Shown here piece by piece: positions 53,725-62,065 of a stretch of 64,000 bases of DNA. The notes beneath the pieces were generated by a model. The model worked only from the letters and a program-made list of their open reading frames with translations, was not told the DNA's origin and made no database searches. The translations under genes and the position numbers were made by a program. Where the stretch lies: NCBI RefSeq assembly GCF_036013915.1, contig NZ_CP107899.1:2914001-2978000 (forward strand). The letters are read 5' to 3'. Numbering within the stretch: position 1 is the first letter of the stretch; each line of letters starts with the position of its first letter. This DNA comes from Streptomyces sp. NBC_00464 (GTDB taxonomy: Bacteria; Actinomycetota; Actinomycetes; Streptomycetales; Streptomycetaceae).

Positions 53725-55008
53725 TCAGGCCTTCGGAGCCACCTTCGAGAGCCCGTTGATGATGCGGTCCATCGCGTCGCCGCCCGTCGGGTCGGTGAGG
53801 TTGGCGAGCATCTTCAGGGTGAACTTCATCAGCAGCGGGTGCGTCAGGCCGCGCTGGGTGGCGACCTTCATGACCTTGGGGTTGCCGATCAGCTTCACGA
53901 AGGCGCGGCCCATCGTGTAGTAGCCGCCGTAGGTCTCCTTGAGCACCTTCGGATAGTTGTTCAGGGCCAGTTCGCGCTGGGCCGGGGTCGCGCGGGCGTG
54001 CGCCTGGACGATGACGTCCGCGGCGATCTGGCCCGACTCCATGGCGTACGCGATGCCTTCGCCGTTGAACGGGTTGACCATGCCGCCCGCGTCACCGACG
54101 AGCAGCAGGCCCTTGGTGTAGTGCGGCTGGCGGTTGAAGGCCATCGGGAGGGCGGCGCCGCGGATCGGCATCGTCATGTTCTCGGGGGTGTAGCCCCAGT
54201 CCTCCGGCATGGACGCGCACCAGGCCTTGAGGACCTCGCGCCAGTCCAGCTCCTTGAACGCGGAGGAGGAGTTGAGGATGCCGAGGCCGACGTTGGAGGT
54301 GCCGTCGCCCATGCCGAAGATCCAGCCGTAGCCGGGCAGCAGCCGGTCCTCGGCGCCGCGCCGGTCCCAGAGTTCCAGCCAGGACTCCAGGTAGTCGTCG
54401 TCGTGGCGGGGCGAGGTGAAGTACGTACGCACCGCGACACCCATCGGGCGGTCCTCGCGGCGGTGCAGGCCCATCGCGACGGAGAGCCGGGTGGAGTTCC
54501 CGTCGGCGGCGACGACGAGCGGGGCGTGGAAGGTGACCGGGGTCTTCTCCTCGCCGAGCTTCGCGTGCACGCCGATGATCCGGCCGGTGCGCTCGTCCTT
54601 GATGGGGGCGCCGACGTTGCAGCGCTCGTACAGCCGCGCGCCGCCCTTCTGCGCCTGGCGGGCCAGCTGCTCGTCGAAGTCGTCGCGCTTGCGGACCAGT
54701 CCGTAGTCCGGGTACGAGGCGAGATCCGGCCAGTCCAGCTGGAGCCGGACACCGCCGCCGATGATGCGCAGGCCCTTGTTGCGCATCCAGCCGGCTTCTT
54801 CGGAGATGTCGATGCCCATGGAGACGAGCTGCTTGGTGGCGCGCGGCGTGAGGCCGTCACCGCAGACCTTCTCGCGCGGGAAGGCGGTCTTCTCCAGGAG
54901 CAGGACGTCGAGTCCGGCCTTGGCGAGGTAGTAGGCGGTCGTGGAGCCGGCTGGGCCTGCCCCGACGACGATCACATCCGCGCTGTGTTCGGACAGGGGC
55001 TCGGTCAC
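53725..55008 (-). CDS. Geranylgeranyl-reductase-family flavoprotein, MenJ-like
   Basis: 427-residue FAD enzyme. VIVVGAGPAGSTTAYYLA (about residues 13-30), CGDGLTPRA (the family PxxY/W-CGDG motif) and LLLVGDAGGMVNPFNGEGIAYAMESG are the FAD contacts of geranylgeranyl reductases. In mycobacteria the homologue MenJ saturates one isoprene unit of menaquinone. Streptomyces use partly saturated menaquinones (for example MK-9(H4), H6, H8), and this gene shares the window with menG, mqnC, a polyprenyl synthase and complex I, so a menaquinone role is likely. GTG 55008 has GGGAGA seven bases upstream. Confidence 0.85.
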   Translation of the reverse strand: MTEPLSEHSADVIVVGAGPAGSTTAYYLAKAGLDVLLLEKTAFPREKVCGDGLTPRATKQLVSMGIDISEEAGWMRNKGLRIIGGGVRLQLDWPDLASYPDYGLVRKRDDFDEQLARQAQKGGARLYERCNVGAPIKDERTGRIIGVHAKLGEEKTPVTFHAPLVVAADGNSTRLSVAMGLHRREDRPMGVAVRTYFTSPRHDDDYLESWLELWDRRGAEDRLLPGYGWIFGMGDGTSNVGLGILNSSSAFKELDWREVLKAWCASMPEDWGYTPENMTMPIRGAALPMAFNRQPHYTKGLLLVGDAGGMVNPFNGEGIAYAMESGQIAADVIVQAHARATPAQRELALNNYPKVLKETYGGYYTMGRAFVKLIGNPKVMKVATQRGLTHPLLMKFTLKMLANLTDPTGGDAMDRIINGLSKVAPKA

Positions 55009-55105
55009 GGTCGGATCTCCCGAAGACTCGCATTCGCGTGCCGCGCGGCACATGGCCAGGGCAGTCTATGGGGGCCTGCCGATCAACCTTCCGAAGGGCT
55101 CCCCG

Positions 55106-55630
55106 ATGTCGCTCGCACCTCCCGCACTCCCCGTCGTGACCCTGCGTGTCCCGACCGACGAGGACGCGGTGTCCTGGCACCGCGCCTTCGACGACGCGGA
55201 GGTGATGGAGTTCTTCGGCGGTACGTCCGAGGAGCTGTCCCTGTACGAGGAGTGGACCGCCCGTCAGCGCAGGCACGACGCGGAACTCGGCTTCTGCCTG
55301 TGGACCGTGCTGGACGGGAACGGCGAGGTGCTCGGCTTCACGGGCGCGCAGCCGTGGCCGCAGAGCGCGTACGGACCGGTGGGCGAGACCGAGATCGGCT
55401 GGCGGCTGACCCGGTCCGCCTGGGGCCGGGGTTACGCGACCGCGGCCGCGCGCCTCACGCTGGAGCGGCTGCGCGCGGCCGGGGTGGAGCGGGTGGTGGC
55501 GACGATCGACGCGTTCAACGAGCGGTCGATCGCCGTGGCCCGGCGCCTGGGCATGGCGGAGGCGGAGAGCTTCACGACGCCCCGGGCGGGCCAGGAGGTG
55601 CGGTGCTTCCGGCTGGAGCTGGACCGGTGA
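55106..55630 (+). CDS. GNAT-family N-acetyltransferase (RimJ/RimL-like)
   Basis: 174-residue acetyltransferase. EIGWRLTRSAWGRGYATAAARL contains the acetyl-CoA pyrophosphate loop (Q/RxxGxG/A, here RGYATAA), and NERSIAVARRLGMAEAE is motif B. The layout is that of the RimJ/RimL group acting on protein or small-molecule amines. ATG 55106 has GAAGGG seven bases upstream. Divergent from the MenJ-like gene and convergent with the zinc-ribbon membrane protein. Confidence 0.88.
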   Translation: MSLAPPALPVVTLRVPTDEDAVSWHRAFDDAEVMEFFGGTSEELSLYEEWTARQRRHDAELGFCLWTVLDGNGEVLGFTGAQPWPQSAYGPVGETEIGWRLTRSAWGRGYATAAARLTLERLRAAGVERVVATIDAFNERSIAVARRLGMAEAESFTTPRAGQEVRCFRLELDR

Positions 55631-55646
55631 CGCCGCACCTCGGGGC

Positions 55647-57212
55647 CTACGGGCCCGGAGGTGCCGGGTACGCCGGAGGGGCCGCCTTCGCCCGCCCCGT
55701 CAGCCGCAGCAGGTACGGCGCGACGAGCACGGCGGCGCCCACCCACAGCAGGCCGAACAGCAGTACCTCCGGCAGGTTCAGGGCGAATTCGGCGGTGCCT
55801 CGGTCATCCCTGTCGGTGAGGCCGCTGGAGACTCCGCCCAGCCCGGCCAGCAGCAGGAACAACAGCAGGAACAGCCCGCCCGCGGTGGCCTGTTCGCCCC
55901 GGCCGGCCGAGCGGCGCGCGGCCAGCAGTCCGACCATGAGCGCGCAGACGACACCGGTGGCCAGCGCCCCGGTCAGGGCCCAGCCGCCGAACTCGTCCTC
56001 CAGACCGGACAGGCCGAAGCCTCTGTCCCGCAGACCGGAGCCGGAGAAGTCCAGCCACCCCTGGATGTCGTACTCGATGTGGGCGCCCCAGCTCAGGCCG
56101 AGCACGTGCAGTCCGATGTTGGGCAGCACCGGCAGGGCGATCAGCAGGGCCTGACCGTCGACGTCGTCCGCGGTGGCGTACAGGACGAAGCCGATCAGGG
56201 AGCAGAGCAGCAGCACGGCTCCCATCGCCCGGACCGCCGAACCGGCGGCCCGCACCAGGGTCTGCGCCCCGGGCCGGCCCGCCAGCCACTGGGCCGCCGC
56301 GTCGCGTTGCAGGACACCGCCGGTGACCAGCAGAGCCATGACGAGGGCGCCGAGCGCGGCAAGGACCGGGGCGGACGAGACCTCGACGTCCGCGACCTCG
56401 GGCTGCGCGAAGAGTCCGAGGAGCAGGACGGCCGCGGTGGACACGAGGCTGATCCGTACCGCCGCCTCCAGACCGCCGCCCTGTCTGCGGGCCGCACGGG
56501 CGCCGAGGATCAGCGCACCGATCCAGAGCACGGTGACGGTGAGCGGGACGAGGGAGAGCGTGTAACTGCCCTGGGTGCCCGGGTCCAGGCTCCCGAAGTC
56601 CGATCCGAAGTCCGATCCGCCGGAGCCGTAATCGGAGCCGTAGTCGGAGCCGTAGTCGTAGTCGGAGCCGTAGCCGGAACCGTTGGGACCGCCGGACCCG
56701 GCCGGGCGCACCTCGAAGCCGCCGCCGAACGCCTGGAGCAGCATCGCGAGCGCGAGCCGCAGCCGGTCGCTCCAGCCGACGACGATGTCGTCGCCCTGTC
56801 CGTACGTCGGGATGGAGAGCGCCACCGCGAGCGCCACGATCAGGCCGCTCGGCCAGGCGGCGGCCTTCACCGAGCCCGCCCAGTCGCCCCGGAACACCCG
56901 GCCGAAGAAGGCGCCGAGCGGGGACGGCCCCGCCGGGGCCACCGGTATCGGCGCGTACCCGGGCGGCGGGGGCGGACCCGCCGCCGGAGCGAACGGGACC
57001 GCGGCGGGCGGCGGTGCAACGGGTGACGGAGGCGTTGCGGGCGGAGGCGCCGGCGCCATGGGTCTCTGCGGGGGCGCTGCGGGGGCCTGAGGAGGTGGCG
57101 CGGGCGCCTGCGGCGGTGCCGCGGGTGTCTGCGGGCGTTCGCGCCCGCACTTCATGCAGAAACGCGCCTCGTCCGGCGCCTGGGTTCCGCAGAAGGGGCA
57201 GTACGACGGCAT
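55647..57212 (-). CDS. Zinc-ribbon polytopic membrane protein
   Basis: 521-residue protein. Residues 4-24 form a zinc ribbon (CPFCG and CMKCG), followed by about 80 Pro/Ala-rich residues, then a membrane domain with roughly ten helices. A low-complexity outside loop (about residues 195-225) is built of repeated GSDYGSD/SDFG units coded by near-identical 12-15 base repeats (about 56590-56690). Function unknown; similar proteins are frequent in Streptomyces. ATG 57212 follows GGAG. Confidence 0.8.
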   Translation of the reverse strand: MPSYCPFCGTQAPDEARFCMKCGRERPQTPAAPPQAPAPPPQAPAAPPQRPMAPAPPPATPPSPVAPPPAAVPFAPAAGPPPPPGYAPIPVAPAGPSPLGAFFGRVFRGDWAGSVKAAAWPSGLIVALAVALSIPTYGQGDDIVVGWSDRLRLALAMLLQAFGGGFEVRPAGSGGPNGSGYGSDYDYGSDYGSDYGSGGSDFGSDFGSLDPGTQGSYTLSLVPLTVTVLWIGALILGARAARRQGGGLEAAVRISLVSTAAVLLLGLFAQPEVADVEVSSAPVLAALGALVMALLVTGGVLQRDAAAQWLAGRPGAQTLVRAAGSAVRAMGAVLLLCSLIGFVLYATADDVDGQALLIALPVLPNIGLHVLGLSWGAHIEYDIQGWLDFSGSGLRDRGFGLSGLEDEFGGWALTGALATGVVCALMVGLLAARRSAGRGEQATAGGLFLLLFLLLAGLGGVSSGLTDRDDRGTAEFALNLPEVLLFGLLWVGAAVLVAPYLLRLTGRAKAAPPAYPAPPGP

Positions 57213-57387
57213 GAGGACTCCGCAAGGAGGAGACGGGGACGGCCGGAACGGTGACACACGGAAACGGGAAAGACGCGTGCCGTATCAACGGACACATCTT
57301 CCCCGTTACCCGGTTCCCGTCAACTCCGATTGCCGACACCGGACTTCACCGTGCGGGCGATCCCGTCGGGGCGCGTGCGCCGGAGTG

Positions 57388-58080
57388 TCAGGCGCGCACG
57401 CCCCGGTGCAGCGCGACCACACCGCCCGTGAGGTTGCGCCAGGCGACCTTCGACCAGCCGGCCCGCTGGAGCTTGGCCGCGAGACCGGCCTGGTCGGGCC
57501 AGGCGCGGATGGACTCGGCGAGATAGACGTACGCGTCGGGGTTGGACGACACCGCGCGCGCGACCGGCGGCAGCGCCCGCATCAGGTACTCGGTGTAGAC
57601 GGTCCGGAACGGCGCCCAGACCGGCTGGGAGAACTCGCAGATGACCACCCGGCCGCCCGGCTTCGTCACCCGGTACAGCTCGCGCAGCGCCGCGTCCGTG
57701 TCCTGGACGTTGCGCAGACCGAAGGAGATGGTCACCGCGTCGAAGGTCTCGTCGCGGAACGGCAGCTTCGTGGCGTCGCCCGCGGTGAAGGGCAGCCAGG
57801 AATTGCGCTTCTTGCCCTCGCGCAGCATGCCGATGGAGAAGTCGCACGGCACGACGTACGCACCCGTCGCGGCGAACGGCAGGGAGGACGTCGCGGTCCC
57901 GGCGGCCAGGTCGAGTACCTTCTCCGCGGGCCGGGCGTGCACCGCCTTCGCGACCTCCTTGCGCCACAGCCGCGCCTGGCCGAGCGAGAGCACATCGTTG
58001 GTGAGGTCGTAGTTCGCCGCCACGCCGTCGAACATCGAGGCGACTTCGTGCGGCTGCTTGTCCAGGGAGGCTCGGGTCAC
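57388..58080 (-). CDS. menG: Demethylmenaquinone methyltransferase
   Basis: 230-residue UbiE/MenG methyltransferase that adds the ring methyl in the last step of menaquinone synthesis using S-adenosylmethionine. [16 protein letters not shown] is SAM motif [21 protein letters not shown] is UbiE signature 1, and [13 protein letters not shown] with [18 protein letters not shown] is signature 2. GTG 58080 gives the family start [21 protein letters not shown]; upstream in-frame sequence is not conserved-looking. Confidence 0.93.
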   Translation of the reverse strand: MTRASLDKQPHEVASMFDGVAANYDLTNDVLSLGQARLWRKEVAKAVHARPAEKVLDLAAGTATSSLPFAATGAYVVPCDFSIGMLREGKKRNSWLPFTAGDATKLPFRDETFDAVTISFGLRNVQDTDAALRELYRVTKPGGRVVICEFSQPVWAPFRTVYTEYLMRALPPVARAVSSNPDAYVYLAESIRAWPDQAGLAAKLQRAGWSKVAWRNLTGGVVALHRGVRA

Positions 58081-58298
58081 CCACCCATTCAAGCAGCCCG
58101 GCCGGGCCGCGCCGGGGCGGGCCCGCTGTCGGCGGTGCGGTGGCTCCCCGGCAAGGAACCGCAGGGGGATGCGCCTGCCCCTGCGGTTCCCCCTCGCACG
58201 AGTTCCGGCCCCCCCTTCAACCTTTCCGGCCCGGCGGTGCTCAGTACCGGGCGTAGTGACCACCGACAGACCACCGACAGACGCAGAGAGGAGGCCGG

Positions 58299-58808
58299 AT
58301 GACCGCCGGACGCAGCGCGAACACCGCCGCCTTCGAGGAGTTCGCCCGCGCGAGTCAGCGCCGGCTGTTCCGCACCGCGTATCTGCTGTGCGGGGACGCC
58401 GACGCCGCCCGTGACCTGACCCAGACGACGCTGGCGAAGCTGTTCCAGCACTGGGGCCGGGCGAGCGCGGCCGACTACCCGGACGCCTACGCCCGCACGG
58501 TACTGACCCGCACCTACATCGCCGAACGCCGACGCCGGCTGCGCGATTTCCGTGCCCATACGCCGATCGCCGCGCACCCGCCCGCGGTCGGCCCCGAGCT
58601 GACCGTCACGTTGCTGGCCGCGCTCGCCGAACTGCCGCCCCGTGCACGGGCGATGGTCGTCCTGCGGTACTGGGAGGACCTGAGCGTGGAGACGGTCGCC
58701 GAGCTGCTGCGCTGCAGCGCGTCCACTGTGAAGAGCCAGTGTTCACGCTCGCTCGCCACGCTGCGTACCCGCCTGGGCGACGCGCATCTCTACACCACCC
58801 GAAGCTGA
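58299..58808 (+). CDS. SigE-family (ECF group) RNA polymerase sigma factor
   Basis: 169-residue small sigma factor. Region 2 ([38 protein letters not shown]) and region 4 ([36 protein letters not shown]) are intact and have the SigE/SigM-like form common in Streptomyces. GAGGAGG lies before ATG 58299. The next gene, a membrane protein ten bases downstream, is the probable partner, as in many ECF operons. Confidence 0.92.
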   Translation: MTAGRSANTAAFEEFARASQRRLFRTAYLLCGDADAARDLTQTTLAKLFQHWGRASAADYPDAYARTVLTRTYIAERRRRLRDFRAHTPIAAHPPAVGPELTVTLLAALAELPPRARAMVVLRYWEDLSVETVAELLRCSASTVKSQCSRSLATLRTRLGDAHLYTTRS

Positions 58809-58818
58809 GGAGACCGTC

Positions 58819-59724
58819 GTGGACATGTTTACCGACCGCTCCTCCGGACCCCTCCCGGGCCCGGAGACCGAGGACCGGCTGATCAGGACGGCCATGAAGC
58901 AAACGGCCGAAGGTGCGCCACCGCCGCCCGATCTGGTGTCCGTCGCCCTGGTCCAGGGCCGTCGGCGCCGCACCCGTGCCCGTGCGGCCCTCGGGGCGGG
59001 AGTGACGGGCGTGGTGGCCCTGGGAGTGTTCGGCGTGGCGCTGCCGATGTGGGGGGCGGGAGGGGGTACGCAACCGGCGCAGACCGGGTCCGTCACCACG
59101 CCGGCCACGACCTCCGCCCCCTCTCCGGCCTCCGCCGACCGGCCCGTCCCCAAGCCCGTGCACCTTGAGCCGAGCGACGGCGAGACGCCCATGGCCGACC
59201 TGCCTGTGGCCGAACGGGACCGGCAGAAGAAATTCCAGCTGAAGGTGGCGGTGCTGCTCGACGAACTGCTTCACGAGCAGCTCGGCGCCGTTCGTCCGGT
59301 CGACCTGGAGGTGCGCCGGTATCAGGGTGGATCGGGTGGGCACGCCTTCCCGGTCATCGTCTCGGTACGTCCCCGGGCCGATGCGGAAGCCCTCGGCAGC
59401 GCGAACCCGCCGTGCCGCGACATCACCACGAAGGGCATACGGTGCAAGACGGTGACGCTGCCGGGCGGCATCAAGGCCCGCGCCCTCACCTGGGAGGGAA
59501 ACGGGAACGGCGCACAGACCCTCACCAACGTCGAACTCGCCTTCACCTACGGCAACAGCAGCGTCAGATTGTCGGTCAGCGGTGACGATGCCGCGATGGT
59601 GTCGTCACCGGTCACCGCGGACCAACTGGTCGCCGTCGCAAGCGACTCCAGGTTCCTGGAACTCGTGAAGTACGCGGACGGGCATCCGATGGAGGACAAG
59701 GAGCATTTCGTAGATGGCGGCTGA
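58819..59724 (+). CDS. Membrane-anchored protein, partner of the SigE-family factor
   Basis: 301-residue protein. N-terminal cytoplasmic part of 53 residues, basic patch GRRRRTRAR, one helix (about 56-77), a Thr/Ser/Pro/Ala-rich hinge and an outside domain from about 110 with two Cys (PPCRD, RCKTV). The topology is that of a sigma-factor partner or anti-sigma factor, but the cytoplasmic part shows no recognised zinc anti-sigma motif. GTG 58819 follows AGGAGA; an ATG two codons on is possible. Its end overlaps the next gene by 11 bases. Confidence 0.75.
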   Translation: MDMFTDRSSGPLPGPETEDRLIRTAMKQTAEGAPPPPDLVSVALVQGRRRRTRARAALGAGVTGVVALGVFGVALPMWGAGGGTQPAQTGSVTTPATTSAPSPASADRPVPKPVHLEPSDGETPMADLPVAERDRQKKFQLKVAVLLDELLHEQLGAVRPVDLEVRRYQGGSGGHAFPVIVSVRPRADAEALGSANPPCRDITTKGIRCKTVTLPGGIKARALTWEGNGNGAQTLTNVELAFTYGNSSVRLSVSGDDAAMVSSPVTADQLVAVASDSRFLELVKYADGHPMEDKEHFVDGG

Positions 59725-60589
59725 ACCGGGGCGGCGCCGGGCACAGCGGCCAGGACGGGGAAACCGGCGCCGCCGGCGGCACAGCCGGATACGGGTGCCG
59801 GCCGCGGTACTCGTCATGGCGGCGGTGATCGGCGGCGCCGTGACCGCCGCGCCCCGATGGGCCGTCGGGGACGGCCGGCCGGCCGCGGCGGCTGCGCCGG
59901 AGCCCTCGGACACCCCCCGGGACCCGGTGCCCGACAGCACGTCGCCCTCCCCCGCCGCGAAGCCGAAGCCGAGGGCGAAGCCGGCCACCGCGTCCCCTTC
60001 CCCCTCCCCGTCCGCCACCGCGCCTCCCCGTGTCCCGGCATCCGGCCCGGGCACGTTCACGGTGGCCCGCGCCGGCGCCTCCTCCGGTGGCGGGAACGCC
60101 TACCGGGTCGAGGTCGAGGACGGTTCGGGCGTCGACCCGGACACGGCGGCGGCCCTGATCGCCGACGTCCTGGCCGCACCGCGCGGCTGGGCACACGCCG
60201 GGGCGCGCTCGTTCCACCAGGTGGCCGCGGGTCCCGCCGGGATGGTGATCCGTATCGCCACCGCGGCGACCACCGACCGCATCTGCGCGACGGGCCACAT
60301 GAACACCCACGGGGAGGTCAACTGCCGGCTGGACGAGGTGGTGATGGTGAACCTCAAGCGCTGGCAGACCGGTTCGCCCGAGTTCCACGGGCCGCTCGCC
60401 GACTACCGCGCGCTGATCATCAACCACGAGGTCGGGCACTGGCTCGGCCACGGCCACGAGACCTGCCCCGGCAAGGGCCGCCCCGCCCCCGCGATGATGC
60501 AGCAGATCTACGGCCTCAAGGGATGCGTCTCCAACGCCTGGCCCTACGACGCACAGGGGCAGTACCTCGGCGGCCCTTCCGTGAGGTGA
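59714..60589 (+). CDS. DUF3152 secreted zincin-like protein, copy 1
   Basis: 291-residue exported or membrane-tethered protein. Basic start, hydrophobic helix (about 26-46), Pro/Ser/Lys-rich hinge (60-110) and the DUF3152 domain. That domain holds HEVGHWLGHGHE at residues 238-249, a zinc-protease-type HExxHxxGHxH motif (His238, Glu239, His242, His248), and three Cys (CATG, NCRL, CPG, with a fourth in CVSN). A metal-dependent hydrolase is likely but unproven. Overlaps the upstream gene by 11 bases, so it belongs to the sigma-factor operon. Confidence 0.83.
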   Translation: MAAEPGRRRAQRPGRGNRRRRRHSRIRVPAAVLVMAAVIGGAVTAAPRWAVGDGRPAAAAAPEPSDTPRDPVPDSTSPSPAAKPKPRAKPATASPSPSPSATAPPRVPASGPGTFTVARAGASSGGGNAYRVEVEDGSGVDPDTAAALIADVLAAPRGWAHAGARSFHQVAAGPAGMVIRIATAATTDRICATGHMNTHGEVNCRLDEVVMVNLKRWQTGSPEFHGPLADYRALIINHEVGHWLGHGHETCPGKGRPAPAMMQQIYGLKGCVSNAWPYDAQGQYLGGPSVR

Positions 60590-60704
60590 CGTTCCGCCGG
60601 ACCCGTGCCCGGCAATCGATATGTGTGTGGACTGAACCAATCGGCCCCGGCGCCGGTCCTTACAGGGGGGAGTGGAAACCACCGAGCACTGGGGAGGGGC
60701 ACGG

Positions 60705-61400
60705 ATGTCCGCAGGGGATGTGCGCCGCAGGGGGCAGCGGGAACGCGGCCGGGACCGGCTGTTGGCCAAGGCCGTGGTGCCGGTTGTCCTGGTCGCGGCG
60801 GCCGTCGTGGGCATCCGGTGGAACAACGCGCACGGTCCGAGTACGTCCGCCGCCTCCGCCACCTTCACGGTCGCCCGTGCGGGCGTCTCGGAGACCGGCA
60901 AGGGCGACGCCTACCGGGTCGAGGTGGAGAAGGGCTCCGGCCTGGACGCGGACGAGGCCGCCGCCGAGGTCGCCCGCATCCTGGCGGCGCCGCGGGGCTG
61001 GGCGCACCACGGGGAGCATTCCTTCCGCCAGGTCGCCGGGGGGCCGGCGGGGCTGGTCATCCGGATCGCCACCCCCGCGACCACCGACCGCATCTGCGGG
61101 AAGGGCGGCCTCGACACCCACGGCGAGGTCAACTGCCGGGTGGGGACCGACGTCATGGTGAACCTCAAGCGCTGGGAGACGGGTTCGCCCGAGTTCGACG
61201 GTCCGCTGGCCGATTACCGTGCCCTGATCATCAACCACGAGGTCGGGCACTGGCTCGGCCACGGCCACGAGACCTGCCCCGGCAAGGGCCGCCCCGCCCC
61301 CGCGATGATGCAGCAGATCGACGGCCTCAAGGGATGCGTCTCCAACGCCTGGCCCTACGACACCGACGGGAAGTACCTCGGCGGCCCTTCGGTGCCGTGA
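60705..61400 (+). CDS. DUF3152 secreted zincin-like protein, copy 2
   Basis: 231-residue tandem paralogue of the preceding gene without its long Pro/Ser hinge. Short basic start, helix (about 22-38), then the DUF3152 domain with HEVGHWLGHGHE at residues 178-189 and the same Cys pattern. A 96-base stretch (61224-61319) is identical to 60413-60508 of copy 1, and the match continues nearly unbroken to the end, unlike the more diverged first halves. ATG 60705 has GGGGAGGGG upstream, so it can be expressed on its own. Confidence 0.85.
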   Translation: MSAGDVRRRGQRERGRDRLLAKAVVPVVLVAAAVVGIRWNNAHGPSTSAASATFTVARAGVSETGKGDAYRVEVEKGSGLDADEAAAEVARILAAPRGWAHHGEHSFRQVAGGPAGLVIRIATPATTDRICGKGGLDTHGEVNCRVGTDVMVNLKRWETGSPEFDGPLADYRALIINHEVGHWLGHGHETCPGKGRPAPAMMQQIDGLKGCVSNAWPYDTDGKYLGGPSVP

Positions 61401-61409
61401 CAGTGGGCC

Positions 61410-62054
61410 CTACCGGCCCCGGTACACCAGTCGCCCCGCCGCCACCGTCGCCACGCAGCTCGCCCCGCCCGCCGCGAGGAGCGCGTCCTCGTCCGGCGCG
61501 TCGAAGGCGGCGAGATCGGCCCGCCCCCCGACCGTGAGCGGCGACGCCATGGCGTCGGCCACCGCCCCGGCCCCGGCCAGCGGATCGAGCCCCGGCGTGC
61601 CACCGGAGTGCGCCGGAGCGCCGATGACCAGCAGCCCGGACCGGCGCATGGCCGTGATCAGGGCGGGCGGTGCGGTGGGGGCGGCCGTCGCCGCGGTCGT
61701 CCCGTGACGCAGCATCCGGTGCAGCCCGCGGCGTACGCTGCCGGCACGCCAGGTGTCGTCCGGCCCGAGCGCGTCGAGCGCCTCGCCGGTCAGCGGCGCC
61801 GTGCCCAGGGTGTCCGCCTCACGCGGATCGGGGAAGTACGACTCCTCCAGCAGCCGGACGGCGCCCCGTTGCACGAGTCCCGGGGTCAGGACGCCCGGCC
61901 AGCGCCGGACCCGGGCGGCGGGATGGAGGGCGGCCAGCTCCTCGTACGGGCCGAAGGACGCGACCACCCCGTCCCTGACGGCGACCGCCCCGCCGGGCAC
62001 GGGAGCACGGCCGCCGCCCGGCAGGAGCAGGGCGGCGGCGTGGATCGTCAGCAA
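61410..62054 (-). CDS. Degenerate amidohydrolase-like (imidazolonepropionase-like) protein
   Basis: 214-residue protein that keeps the beta-sandwich ends of the amidohydrolase fold: VRDGVVASFGPYEEL and LTPGLVQ near residues 28-60 and ADLAAFDAPDEDALL near the end. The metal-binding HxH expected right after PGLV is replaced by QRGAV, and the central barrel is shortened, so it is unlikely to be a classic metal hydrolase. It is translated 11 bases after mqnC; TTG 62054 is the only plausible start. Position suggests a menaquinone-related or structural role; this gene type recurs beside mqnC in Streptomyces. Confidence 0.68.
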   Translation of the reverse strand: MLTIHAAALLLPGGGRAPVPGGAVAVRDGVVASFGPYEELAALHPAARVRRWPGVLTPGLVQRGAVRLLEESYFPDPREADTLGTAPLTGEALDALGPDDTWRAGSVRRGLHRMLRHGTTAATAAPTAPPALITAMRRSGLLVIGAPAHSGGTPGLDPLAGAGAVADAMASPLTVGGRADLAAFDAPDEDALLAAGGASCVATVAAGRLVYRGR

Positions 62055-62065
62055 GGCGACGGACC

